Origin: Pseudomonadota bacterium
GTDB lineage: Bacteria; Pseudomonadota; Alphaproteobacteria; Rhizobiales; Rhizobiaceae
NCBI GenBank assembly: GCA_023416545.1
Contig: JAEZHO010000076.1
Location: forward strand, 1 to 15,925
Reading direction: 5' to 3'
Length of the DNA: 15,925 nucleotides
The notes beneath the pieces were generated by a model that saw only the letters and a program-made list of their open reading frames with translations, ran no database searches and was not told where the DNA came from. A program made the translations under genes and the position numbers. Shown here piece by piece: positions 7,501 through 13,399 of the stretch. The stretch's first letter is position 1. Each line of letters opens with the position of its first letter.

Positions 7501-8209
7501 AAAGCTGCTCGATGGTTTCCGAATAGGGCATGCGGAAGGTGGCGACCCGTTCCCTCACCCAGTCGTCCCGGTCCGGCGGCGCCCTGCCGGCGAGCCGCGG
7601 GCTGTTGCGGACGCTGCGCTCATAGACCTCCTCGCACATTTCCGCGAAGGTGACGCCGATGCGCAGGCGCACGCCGAAGGAATCGAAGAAGTCGGTCAGC
7701 TGGGCATTGTGATAGACCAGCGCGTCCGTCTCGTCGTAGATGCCGATCCCGACATCGAGGAGGTCCAGCGCATCTTCGAGCTGCAGGTCCTGCTCGCCCC
7801 CGCCTTGGCTCATGGTGTCTCCTCCCACAGGTGTCGGTTCGGGCATTGTCACCCTGCCCGGCTCCCCCGCCGGAAGGAATGCCCCGAATAGATAGGTCCG
7901 GTCGTCCTCGGTGACGAAACGCTCGATCATGATCTCGTGGCTGAGTTCGCCTTCGCTGTCGAAGCAGTAGACGACTTCCTCCGTGCCGAAGATCAGCGCA
8001 CGGCATTCCCGCTCGCGCCGGTCGGGATGGCCGAGCTGGCTTGCGTCCTCGCGGGTCGCCTGGCCCAGGAGGTCGGCGGGCGACATTCCCGCCAGCGCCG
8101 CATAGGCGCTGTTGACGGCAACATAGTTGAGCGTGCTGTCCTTGATGAACGCGGGTTCGCGCAGATCGTCGATCCGAGCGCATGCCGTCGTCAGGAGTTT
8201 GCCATGCAT
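4568..8209 (-). CDS. Soluble multi-PAS hybrid sensor histidine kinase with two receiver domains
   Basis: This large hybrid kinase has about 1213 residues from ATG 8209. Five PAS-like modules lie at roughly 12-115, 145-265, 277-394, 407-522 and 540-660. They are followed by a HisKA dimerisation helix with phospho-accepting H685 (in NMSHEIRTPMNG) and a HATPase_c domain with N box near 798-806, DTGLGIP (834-840) and GTGLGL (864-869). Receiver 1 has phospho-Asp D975 and K1027. Receiver 2 has D1134 and K1188. A Pro/Ala-rich linker joins the receivers. There are no membrane segments, so it should sense a cytoplasmic signal. No Hpt domain or partner regulator gene is adjacent, so its output must lie elsewhere. 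The 5' end is uncertain: ATG 8209 has poorly spaced SD, GTG 8215 has GGAG eight bases upstream, and a much stronger site at 7813 would skip the first PAS. The frame is open up to 8452. Confidence 0.92.
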   Translation of the reverse strand: MHGKLLTTACARIDDLREPAFIKDSTLNYVAVNSAYAALAGMSPADLLGQATREDASQLGHPDRRERECRALIFGTEEVVYCFDSEGELSHEIMIERFVTEDDRTYLFGAFLPAGEPGRVTMPEPTPVGGDTMSQGGGEQDLQLEDALDLLDVGIGIYDETDALVYHNAQLTDFFDSFGVRLRIGVTFAEMCEEVYERSVRNSPRLAGRAPPDRDDWVRERVATFRMPYSETIEQLSDGRWLKSVNKRLDNGLVITLRSDVSDFKEQEHLLRKNIGETEILRAVLEDLPVAVFMRDSEQRLEFVNAAYERMFGDRRENILGRTDADMFPWKAERSQIENDRILADGEIVEKAEDKSFPDGRVIPVITRQMRVMDTDGKPHLVGSITDISPYKEAKEHAEKLREDMQTMLHSIPVGIGILDRDMVFESANPAFYGFWDAGEQFDLVGRPYRDFLKVNYDNGIYRGIDKSFEEIYAERIADLMKDGERPPIEVRSANGRVILISGTKLSGDKLLLTYTDITAIRKRDEEVRAAQRALDRQGALMREATGAMSQGLLILHDGTIMFSNASLAAMLEIPESLGAPGSLWRDVFRYCVKRGDLGPTDEAMETLRLWEENVAQGNSVQATFRIEGRKWVNVEANLSGDEHWLAVFTDVTEVKEREAELTRLVERAEAADRAKSEFLANMSHEIRTPMNGVLGMAELLAKSDLDTRQKTFIDIIVKSGNALLTIINDILDFSKIDAGQMKLRKAAFDPVEAIEDVATLLSSSAAEKDIELIVRGDASVKETVLGDAGRFRQIITNLVGNAVKFTEKGHVFIDLHSSPLSETDMMLTVRIEDTGLGIPEEKLRSVFEKFSQVDASSTRRHEGTGLGLAITAGLVELFGGHIEVTSEVGRGSVFTVHLPFPVVSERGTNTVLPVNTAGARVLVIDDNSVNRRILTEQLTMWGFDTVAAEGGAEGLAFMREASRLGLVIDAVVLDYHMPEMNGVDAARHIRADRRFDDLGIIFLTSMDMAGDENLFTELNIQAHLMKPARANLLRATIIDVVRSVRMKRRTEPAAVAAQPPAVPRPAQPDDAESTPVVRSLPALDVLVAEDNEVNQIVFTQILQGTGWRFEIVENGAKAVEAWQAKDPSLILMDVSMPVMNGHQATQKIRELEKELGGHVPIIGVTAHALESDKELCLAAGMDDYMSKPISPELLEQKIKAWLGESATSASAG
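7811..7826 (-). promoter_or_regulatory. Strong internal ribosome binding site and ATG within the kinase gene
   Basis: On the minus strand GGGAGGAG (7819-7826) lies five bases before an in-frame ATG (7811-7813) that begins MSQGGGEQDLQLEDALDLL, just after the first PAS module. It is the best Shine-Dalgarno match in this gene, much better than at the upstream starts. It could either be the true start or make a second, shorter form without PAS1. Confidence 0.5.
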
Positions 8210-8318
8210 CTCCACCGTCTTCGCTCCAACTGCGGCCGGCCGGCGCAGCGATCTCGTTGTCCCCGATTCGGCGATGAAACCATGGCGAGCGTTAACAACT
8301 TCTTGACGCGCCGGTCCC

Positions 8319-8335
8319 GGCGAAAGGATTTCGCC
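8319..8335. promoter_or_regulatory. Inverted repeat GGCGAAA-N3-TTTCGCC
   Basis: Perfect 7-base arms flank a 3-base spacer about 110 bases upstream of the kinase start. It could be an operator or an RNA hairpin in the kinase leader. No T-tract follows on either strand, so a terminator is unlikely. Confidence 0.4.
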
Positions 8336-8462
8336 CGAAGCAGCTAACGGCAGCCTGATGCGACCGTCGCCGCAAAACCGCCCGGGCCTCGCCGCAATCC
8401 CGCCACAATGCCCGCCTGGGCTGCGCCTGCGACTTAGGTATTCAACCTTCAATAGCAGCTGG

Positions 8463-8478
8463 CTGAATGGCCGTTCAG
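8463..8478. promoter_or_regulatory. 16-bp near-palindrome, possible operator
   Basis: CTGAATGGCCGTTCAG is symmetrical except for one pair (T against G). It sits about 84 bases before the secreted-protein start, in the divergent region. Its compact two-fold symmetry is what a dimeric regulator would bind; no specific regulator is suggested by the sequence. Confidence 0.35.
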
Positions 8479-8561
8479 ACTATCCCGCCCTGTCTTTCAT
8501 CAATCCGCCGCCATTGCCGGGAAAACTTCGAGCCGTCCCCCGGGAGGGAAAGGAACGAGAG

Positions 8562-8891
8562 ATGACAGTCCTTAAGAAATGCGCGTCCGCGGGCTTTGCC
8601 GCACTCACCCTCGCTGGCGCCGTCATGGCGACTGCACCGGCAGCCCAGGCGGGCGGCCGCCACCACGATGACGACGTCTGGGCCGGCGTTGCCGCGGGCC
8701 TTGCCGGCGGCATCATCGGCGGCGCGATCGTATCCCAGCCGCGCCGGGTCTATGTGGAGCCGGAATACGAATACGCCCCGCCTCCCCCGCCGGTCTACCG
8801 CCGCACCTACTATCGCGCCCCGCCGCCCTGCCATTACGAATGGGTGGAGAACGAATGGGGCGAAGCCTACCGCGCCCGCGTCTGCTACTGA
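8562..8891 (+). CDS. Small secreted Tyr/Pro-rich protein with Gly-rich hydrophobic stretch
   Basis: This 109-residue exported protein is of unknown function. Residues 1-30 form a clear Sec signal peptide: basic MTVLKK, a hydrophobic core, and AQA at 28-30 before the predicted cleavage. The mature part begins with a His/Asp run (H34-H-D-D-D). It continues with a glycine-rich hydrophobic stretch AGVAAGLAGGIIGGAIV (41-57) resembling a glycine zipper, then a Tyr/Pro-rich section containing five consecutive prolines. It ends with two cysteines (C90, C108) around HYEWVENEWGEAYRARVCY. ATG 8562 is chosen because AGGA lies seven bases upstream and the signal peptide begins there. Similar small periplasmic or surface proteins are common in rhizobia. 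A perfect terminator hairpin follows 26 bases after the stop, so the gene is probably monocistronic. It could associate with the outer membrane, but that is inference. Confidence 0.85.
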   Translation: MTVLKKCASAGFAALTLAGAVMATAPAAQAGGRHHDDDVWAGVAAGLAGGIIGGAIVSQPRRVYVEPEYEYAPPPPPVYRRTYYRAPPPCHYEWVENEWGEAYRARVCY

Positions 8892-8917
8892 GCGGGAAGC
8901 CCTGCGCAGCAAGGGAA

Positions 8918-8957
8918 AAGGCCCGCGTCCGGACCGCCGGACGCGGGCCTTCATTTT
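8918..8957 (+). terminator. Rho-independent terminator with perfect 15-bp stem
   Basis: Arms AAGGCCCGCGTCCGG (8918-8932) and CCGGACGCGGGCCTT (8937-8951) pair perfectly around the 4-base loop ACCG. The strand then reads CATTTTC. It ends the transcript of the small secreted protein. Confidence 0.88.
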
Positions 8958-9242
8958 CGCAGGTGCGAAATCCCGGCTTGACTTTCGCCCGTCCATCGAC
9001 CAAATGAAGGCCAGCTTTCACCTTCCGGCCGCCGCGTGAGCTGGCCCTGCGACAAGAGTTCGCGAAGAAGGAACAAGGCGCACAGACAGATCGCCCTCGA
9101 TCCTTGAGGGTTTACGCGCTGGGAAGCAATTTCCAACACACAAGTTCCCACTTCACGCGGGGTTCTTGACGCCAGGGGCAGACCGGACGGCATGGTGCCG
9201 CAGCCGGACATGCGCTTTTGGCGCCCCGAAAAGGTATTCGAC
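8958..9242 (+). other. Structured leader region of the DEAD-box helicase gene
   Basis: Between the terminator and the helicase start there are about 285 bases with no convincing gene. The sequence holds an 8-bp inverted repeat (9009-9046), a 5-bp hairpin CCCTC/GAGGG (9094-9110), and a possible promoter, TTGACT (8978-8983) with CAAATG 17 bases later (9001-9006). If that promoter is used, the mRNA has an untranslated leader of roughly 230 bases. Long structured leaders are known on cold-regulated helicase mRNAs in other bacteria, so regulation at this level is plausible but not shown. Confidence 0.4.
9009..9046 (+). repeat. Inverted repeat / hairpin in the helicase leader
   Basis: GGCCAGCT (9009-9016) pairs perfectly with AGCTGGCC (9039-9046). 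After a two-base bulge, CAC (9019-9021) can pair with GTG (9036-9038), extending the stem. No T-tract follows, so it looks like an RNA structure in the leader rather than a terminator. Confidence 0.45.
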
Positions 9243-10784
9243 TTGACGAATTTCCACGAGCTTGGCCTGGCCAAGCAACTCGTATCCACACTTTCCACCC
9301 TCGGTTACGAGAACCCCACGCCGATCCAGGCTGAGGCAATTCCCCATCTCCTGCAGGGCCGCGACCTGATCGGCCTCGCCCAGACCGGCACCGGCAAGAC
9401 GGCCGCCTTCGGCCTGCCGCTGATCGAGATGCTGTCGAAGGACCCGAAGCGTCCCGACAACCGCACGACCCGCACCCTCATTCTCGCCCCGACCCGCGAA
9501 CTGGTGAACCAGATCGCCACCAACCTGAAGAGCTATGTCCGCGGCACGCCGCTGAAGATCAACTCGGTTGTCGGCGGCGCCTCCATCAACAAGCAGCAGC
9601 AGATGCTGGAACGCGGCACCGACATCCTCGTCGCGACGCCCGGCCGCCTGCTCGACCTCATTTCGCGCCGGGCGATCGGGCTGACCACGGTCCGCTACCT
9701 CGTCCTCGACGAGGCCGACCAGATGCTCGACCTCGGCTTCATCCACGACCTGCGCAAGATCTCCAAGATGGTCCCGAAGAAGCGCCAGACGCTGCTCTTC
9801 TCGGCCACCATGCCGAAGGCGATCGCCGAACTCGCTTCCGACTACCTGACCGATCCGGTCAAGGTCGAGGTCACGCCTCCGGGCAAGGCCGCCGACAAGG
9901 TCGAGCAGTACGTCCATTTCCTTCCCGGCAAGAACGACAAGACCGAACTGCTGAAGCAGACGCTGACCGCCAATCCGGACGGCCGCGCCATCGTCTTCAT
10001 GCGCACCAAGCACACGGCCGAGAAGCTGATGAAGCACCTCGACCACATCGGCTATTCCGTCGCGTCGATCCACGGCAACAAGAGCCAGGGCCAGCGCGAG
10101 CGGGCACTGAAGGGTTTCCGTGACGGCGAGATCCAGACGCTGATCGCAACCGACGTCGCCGCCCGCGGCATCGACATTCCCGGCGTCACGCATGTCTTCA
10201 ACTACGACCTGCCGGAAGTGCCGGACGCCTATATCCACCGCATCGGCCGCACGGCGCGCGCCGGTCGCGACGGCATCGCCATCGCCTTCTGCACGCCCGA
10301 CGAAACCGGCCTGCTGCGCGACATCGAGAAGCTGATGGGGATCGAGATCGCAACCGCCTCCGGCGAGCGCCCGGAAGGGCTGAACCGCCCGGCGCGCGGC
10401 AACAACAACAACAACCGGGGCGGCAATCGCGGCCGCGGCGGCAACGGCCAGCCGGCCGGCGGCGAAGGTCGCCCGCAGCAGCGCAAGCGCCCGGCCCGCA
10501 AGCCCTTCTTCCAGGGCGAAGGCGGGGAAGCCCGCGGCGACGGCCAGCATCGCGGCCAGGCGCAAGGGGAAGCAAAGCCCCAGGCGAACCGCCCGGCCCG
10601 GCCCGAAGGTCGCAAGGAACACCGCAAGGGCAATCCGCCGGCGGCCCATGGCGCCCACGAGAGCGGCAACCAGCGTAGCCGCAACGGCCACGGCCGGCCC
10701 GCCCAGCCGGCGAACGGCAATGCCGGCCCGGTCCGCTTCGGCGGCACCGGCGGCAACGAAGGCCGCAAGCGTCGTCCGGCATAA
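9243..10784 (+). CDS. rhlE: DEAD-box ATP-dependent RNA helicase, RhlE type
   Basis: This 513-residue RNA helicase remodels RNA duplexes, typically in ribosome assembly, mRNA decay or cold adaptation. All core motifs are present from TTG 9243: Q motif GYENPTPIQ (21-29), Walker A AQTGTGKT (46-53), PTREL (83-87), TPGR (132-135), D156-E-A-D159, SAT (187-189), and the C-terminal HRIGRTAR (332-339). The RTKH and HGNKSQG segments match RhlE. From about residue 378 a low-complexity tail rich in Asn, Gly, Arg and Lys runs to the end. It includes five consecutive Asn and RGG-like units, and probably binds RNA non-specifically. TTG 9243 gives the usual MTNFHELGL start with AAGG eight bases upstream; an in-frame ATG at 9192 would add 17 residues. 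It ends at a shared bidirectional terminator. Confidence 0.93.
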   Translation: MTNFHELGLAKQLVSTLSTLGYENPTPIQAEAIPHLLQGRDLIGLAQTGTGKTAAFGLPLIEMLSKDPKRPDNRTTRTLILAPTRELVNQIATNLKSYVRGTPLKINSVVGGASINKQQQMLERGTDILVATPGRLLDLISRRAIGLTTVRYLVLDEADQMLDLGFIHDLRKISKMVPKKRQTLLFSATMPKAIAELASDYLTDPVKVEVTPPGKAADKVEQYVHFLPGKNDKTELLKQTLTANPDGRAIVFMRTKHTAEKLMKHLDHIGYSVASIHGNKSQGQRERALKGFRDGEIQTLIATDVAARGIDIPGVTHVFNYDLPEVPDAYIHRIGRTARAGRDGIAIAFCTPDETGLLRDIEKLMGIEIATASGERPEGLNRPARGNNNNNRGGNRGRGGNGQPAGGEGRPQQRKRPARKPFFQGEGGEARGDGQHRGQAQGEAKPQANRPARPEGRKEHRKGNPPAAHGAHESGNQRSRNGHGRPAQPANGNAGPVRFGGTGGNEGRKRRPA

Positions 10785-10809
10785 GCCGGGCAGCGGTCCA
10801 GGAAAAATC

Positions 10810-10840
10810 AGGCGGCGGCTTGCGGGCTCGCCGCCTTTTT
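10810..10840. terminator. Bidirectional terminator between helicase and EamA transporter genes
   Basis: AGGCGGCG (10810-10817) and CGCCGCCT (10829-10836) form an 8-bp stem with an 11-base loop, followed on the plus strand by a T-run to 10840. On the minus strand the stem is followed by TGATTTTTCC, so it can end both convergent transcripts. The run touches the transporter's stop codon. Confidence 0.8.
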
Positions 10841-11712
10841 CATGCCTTGCGGTTGACCATGTAGACGCCGGCGACGACGATCACCGTGCCGACGATCATC
10901 GGAAGCGTCATCGGCTCGCCGAACAGGAAGAAGGCCTCGATCGCCACGACCGGCGGCATCAGGTAGATCAGCGAGGCCGCCCGCGATACCTGCCCGCGGC
11001 GGATGAGATAGAGAAGCAGGCCGACGGCGCCCATGGAGATGCCGAAGACCGACCATGCCATGGCGAAGATCGCCTCCCCGGTCCAGTCGAAGCGCAGGTC
11101 CTCGAAGAGGAGCGCGAGCGGCATCGTCACGAGGAACGCGCCGACGAACTGCAGCACGGCAATGGTCAGGATGTTGCCCTCCTGCAGGTAGCGCTTCTGG
11201 TAGAGCGTCCCGTAGGTCACCGAGACCATCGCCAGCAGGTTGACCAGGATCGGAAGCCCGAGCCCGGCCAGCCCCTTTTCCAGCGTGTCGATAAGCTGCG
11301 GCGAGATGGCGATCAGGATGCCGACGAAACCGACGAGAATGCCGATCTTCTGGCGCGGCCGCAGCCGCTCGCCGATCAGGAGCGGCGCCATGGCGGCCGT
11401 CAGCAGCGGCTGGAGCCCGGCGATGATCCCGGAAATACCTGCCGGCAACCCCTGCCCGATCGCCCACCAGACGCCCGCAAGGTAGAGGCCGTGCAGGAAG
11501 ACGCCGGACAGCATCGCATGCCCGACCATCCGCCGGCTCGTCGGCCAGGTCGCGCCGACGGCGAGGCAGAGCCCGGCGAAGGCGACCGCGGCAAGCGCGT
11601 GGCGGGCCGCCATGAAGGTCAGCGGATCGGCATGCGCGACCGCGAACTTTGCGACGAGCCAGCCGGTGGACCAAAGGAGGACGAAGAGGGCCGGAGCGAG
11701 GCGATCGAGCAT
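10840..11712 (-). CDS. EamA/DMT-family membrane transporter
   Basis: This 290-residue inner-membrane protein of the drug/metabolite transporter superfamily has two tandem EamA halves of about five hydrophobic helices each. The first helix is LAPALFVLLWSTGWLVAKFA. The first half closes with GLQPLLTAAMAPLLIGERL and the second with the matching SLIYLMPPVVAIEAFFLFGEP; both carry the conserved P...E/GE end of this family. Members export amino acids, metabolites or drugs, and the substrate cannot be named. The ATG has GGAAGG six bases upstream. A plausible promoter lies just before it, and it diverges from the ATP-grasp operon across a 275-base gap. The gene is most likely monocistronic. Confidence 0.92.
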   Translation of the reverse strand: MLDRLAPALFVLLWSTGWLVAKFAVAHADPLTFMAARHALAAVAFAGLCLAVGATWPTSRRMVGHAMLSGVFLHGLYLAGVWWAIGQGLPAGISGIIAGLQPLLTAAMAPLLIGERLRPRQKIGILVGFVGILIAISPQLIDTLEKGLAGLGLPILVNLLAMVSVTYGTLYQKRYLQEGNILTIAVLQFVGAFLVTMPLALLFEDLRFDWTGEAIFAMAWSVFGISMGAVGLLLYLIRRGQVSRAASLIYLMPPVVAIEAFFLFGEPMTLPMIVGTVIVVAGVYMVNRKA

Positions 11713-11750
11713 TAAGAACCTTCCGGCACGACAGATTACGCGTCGCAGGT

Positions 11751-11779
11751 GCTTAGCGGTCGAAGTAGGGGAAGGTCAA
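11751..11779 (-). promoter_or_regulatory. Probable promoter of the EamA transporter gene
   Basis: On the minus strand TTGACC (11774-11779) is followed after 17 bases by CTAAGC (11751-11756). This fits the rhizobial sigma-70 pattern of a good -35 and a loose -10. Transcription would start near 11744, giving a leader of about 30 bases. Confidence 0.45.
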
Positions 11780-11825
11780 AACAGAAATACTGACACCAGG
11801 GTGAGACGAGCTGAAGCCTATGGAA

Positions 11826-11839
11826 CGGGACATATCCCG
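11826..11839. promoter_or_regulatory. Inverted repeat CGGGA-CATA-TCCCG
   Basis: A 14-base element with perfect 5-base arms lies in the gap between the divergent EamA and ATP-grasp genes, about 150 bases before the latter. It could be an operator for either direction; the arms are short enough that chance is possible. I see nothing else of note in 11780-11987. Confidence 0.25.
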
Positions 11840-11987
11840 ATCAAAGCTGCGGCGAATGCTTGAAATATCGGCAGACCCCACAGGTCATCCTTGCCTGAAA
11901 GCCGAATTTTCACGCCATTGCCTCGAATTTGCACGGGTCTTGCATCGCTCCCGGTAAGAATTCAAGAAGCCGAAGGGGAAACGGGCA

Positions 11988-13397
11988 TTGGCTTTCGATG
12001 AAATGATGACTTCTGACGGGCGACCGCGCCCCGCCTACCAGACTTACTACGACTGGTACCGGCAACAGGACCCGGCCCACCTCATCCAGAAAACCCGCGA
12101 CGCGGAGAACATCTTCCGCAAGACGGGAATTACCTTCGCCGTCTACGGTCATGCCGACAGTTCCGAAAAGCTCATCCCCTTCGACATCATCCCGCGGATC
12201 ATCTCCGGCCGCGAATGGCGCAGGCTCGCCCAGGGCATCGAGCAGCGGGTGCTGGCGATCAACGCCTTCCTCGACGACATCTACCACAAGCAGGAGATCA
12301 TCAAGGCGGGCCGCATCCCGCGCGAGCTGATCGACCGCAACGAAGCCTTCCTGTCGGAAATGATCGGCTTCAAGCCGCCCGGCGGCGTCTATACCCATAT
12401 CGTCGGCACCGACATCGTCAGGACCGGCGAGGACCAGTTCTACGTCCTGGAGGACAATGCCCGCACCCCGTCCGGCGTCAGCTACATGCTGGAGAACCGG
12501 GAAACCATGATGCACATGTTCCCGGAGCTTTTCTCGGCGAACAAGGTGCAGCGGGTGGAGAACTATCCGCGCCTCCTGCGGCAGTCGCTGGCGCAGCTGG
12601 CGCCTCCCGGCTGCGGGGGCAGGCCCCGCGTCGCGGTGCTGACGCCCGGCATCTACAATTCCGCCTATTACGAACATGCCTTCCTCGCCGACACGATGGG
12701 CGTCGAGCTGGTGGAAGGCTCGGATCTTCGCGTCATCGACGGCAAGGTGAAGATGCGCACCACGCGCGGCTACGAGGTGATCGACGTGCTCTATCGCCGC
12801 GTCGACGACGACTTCCTCGACCCCCTCACCTTCCGGCCGGATTCGGCGCTCGGCGTCCCGGGCATCATGGACGTCTACCGCGCCGGCAACATCACCATCG
12901 CCAACGCGCCGGGCACCGGCATTGCCGACGACAAGGCGATCTATTCCTACATGCCCGAGATCGTGCAGTTCTACACGGGGCGCAAGCCGATCCTGGAGAA
13001 CGTGCCCACATGGCGCTGCTCCGAGCCCGACAGCCTCGCCTACGTCCTGGAGCACCTGCACGAACTGGTGGTCAAGGAAGTCCACGGCTCGGGCGGCTAC
13101 GGCATGCTGGTCGGCCCGACTGCCTCGAAGAGGGAACGCGTCGCCTTCGCCGCCAAGCTGAAGGCGAAGCCGTCGAACTACATAGCCCAGCCGACGCTGT
13201 CGCTGTCGACCACGCCGATCTTCGTCAACAAGGGGATCGCGCCCCGGCACGTCGACCTGCGGCCCTATGTGCTGGTGTCGGACAAGGTGAAGATCATTCC
13301 CGGCGGGCTCACCCGGGTCGCATTGAAGAAGGGATCGCTGGTGGTCAATTCCAGCCAGGGCGGCGGTACGAAAGACACCTGGGTTCTGGAGGACTGA
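11988..13397 (+). CDS. Circularly permuted type 2 ATP-grasp enzyme (COG2308)
   Basis: This protein of about 469 residues has a circularly permuted ATP-grasp fold, expected to join a carboxylate to an amine through an acyl-phosphate, using ATP. Conserved blocks are Y152-V-L-E-D-N-A-R-T-P-S-G, the region R214-V-A-V-L-T-P-G-I-Y-N-S-A-Y-Y-E-H, the nucleotide-binding V361-V-K-E-V-H-G-S-G-G-Y-G loop, HVDLRPYVL (421-429), and the C-terminal GGLTRVALKKG and NSSQGGGTKDTWVL. It is first in an operon with alpha-E and transglutaminase-like genes. This set was predicted by comparative genomics (Iyer, Aravind and colleagues) to make a peptide or amide product, with substrate unknown. TTG 11988 (MAFDEM) has AAGGGG nine bases upstream; ATGs at 12003 and 12006 are alternatives. 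No signal peptide is seen, so it should be cytoplasmic. Confidence 0.93.
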   Translation: MAFDEMMTSDGRPRPAYQTYYDWYRQQDPAHLIQKTRDAENIFRKTGITFAVYGHADSSEKLIPFDIIPRIISGREWRRLAQGIEQRVLAINAFLDDIYHKQEIIKAGRIPRELIDRNEAFLSEMIGFKPPGGVYTHIVGTDIVRTGEDQFYVLEDNARTPSGVSYMLENRETMMHMFPELFSANKVQRVENYPRLLRQSLAQLAPPGCGGRPRVAVLTPGIYNSAYYEHAFLADTMGVELVEGSDLRVIDGKVKMRTTRGYEVIDVLYRRVDDDFLDPLTFRPDSALGVPGIMDVYRAGNITIANAPGTGIADDKAIYSYMPEIVQFYTGRKPILENVPTWRCSEPDSLAYVLEHLHELVVKEVHGSGGYGMLVGPTASKRERVAFAAKLKAKPSNYIAQPTLSLSTTPIFVNKGIAPRHVDLRPYVLVSDKVKIIPGGLTRVALKKGSLVVNSSQGGGTKDTWVLED

Positions 13398-13399
13398 CC

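Larger units (their letters stand above)
8216..8561. other. Divergent intergenic region (kinase / small secreted protein)
   Basis: About 345 bases lie between the kinase start on the minus strand and the secreted-protein start on the plus strand. The kinase frame stays open to 8452, but that stretch has no recognisable domain. The region contains two inverted repeats (8319-8335 and 8463-8478), listed separately. I could not identify convincing -35/-10 pairs on either strand. Confidence 0.6.

Noticed and set aside
4376..7891. 1171-residue open frame on the plus strand opposite the kinase gene
   Set aside because: The minus strand here encodes unmistakable PAS, HisKA, HATPase and receiver motifs. 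The antisense frame is open only because of high GC codon bias and has no recognisable domain.
8290..8308. TTAAC...TTGA resembling a CtrA binding site upstream of the kinase
   Set aside because: Only one half matches the TTAA-N7-TTAA consensus, so it is too weak to report.
8210..8452. Extra 81 residues at the kinase N-terminus
   Set aside because: The frame is open but contains no domain and no usable ribosome binding site for 8452. The first PAS begins after 8209.
9153..10691. 512-residue open frame antisense to the helicase gene
   Set aside because: It mirrors the helicase codons, is Ala/Val/Asp-rich without domains, and runs through all DEAD-box motifs on the other strand.
11612..11863. 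83-residue plus-strand frame across the EamA start and the intergenic gap
   Set aside because: Half of it is antisense to the transporter, composition is poor, and it has no ribosome binding site.
12215..13399. Upstream extension of the alpha-E frame (would give a 709-residue protein)
   Set aside because: This part overlaps the ATP-grasp gene in another frame and has arginine/alanine-rich shadow composition; the alpha-E family begins at MLLGRTANGLYW with a good ribosome binding site.
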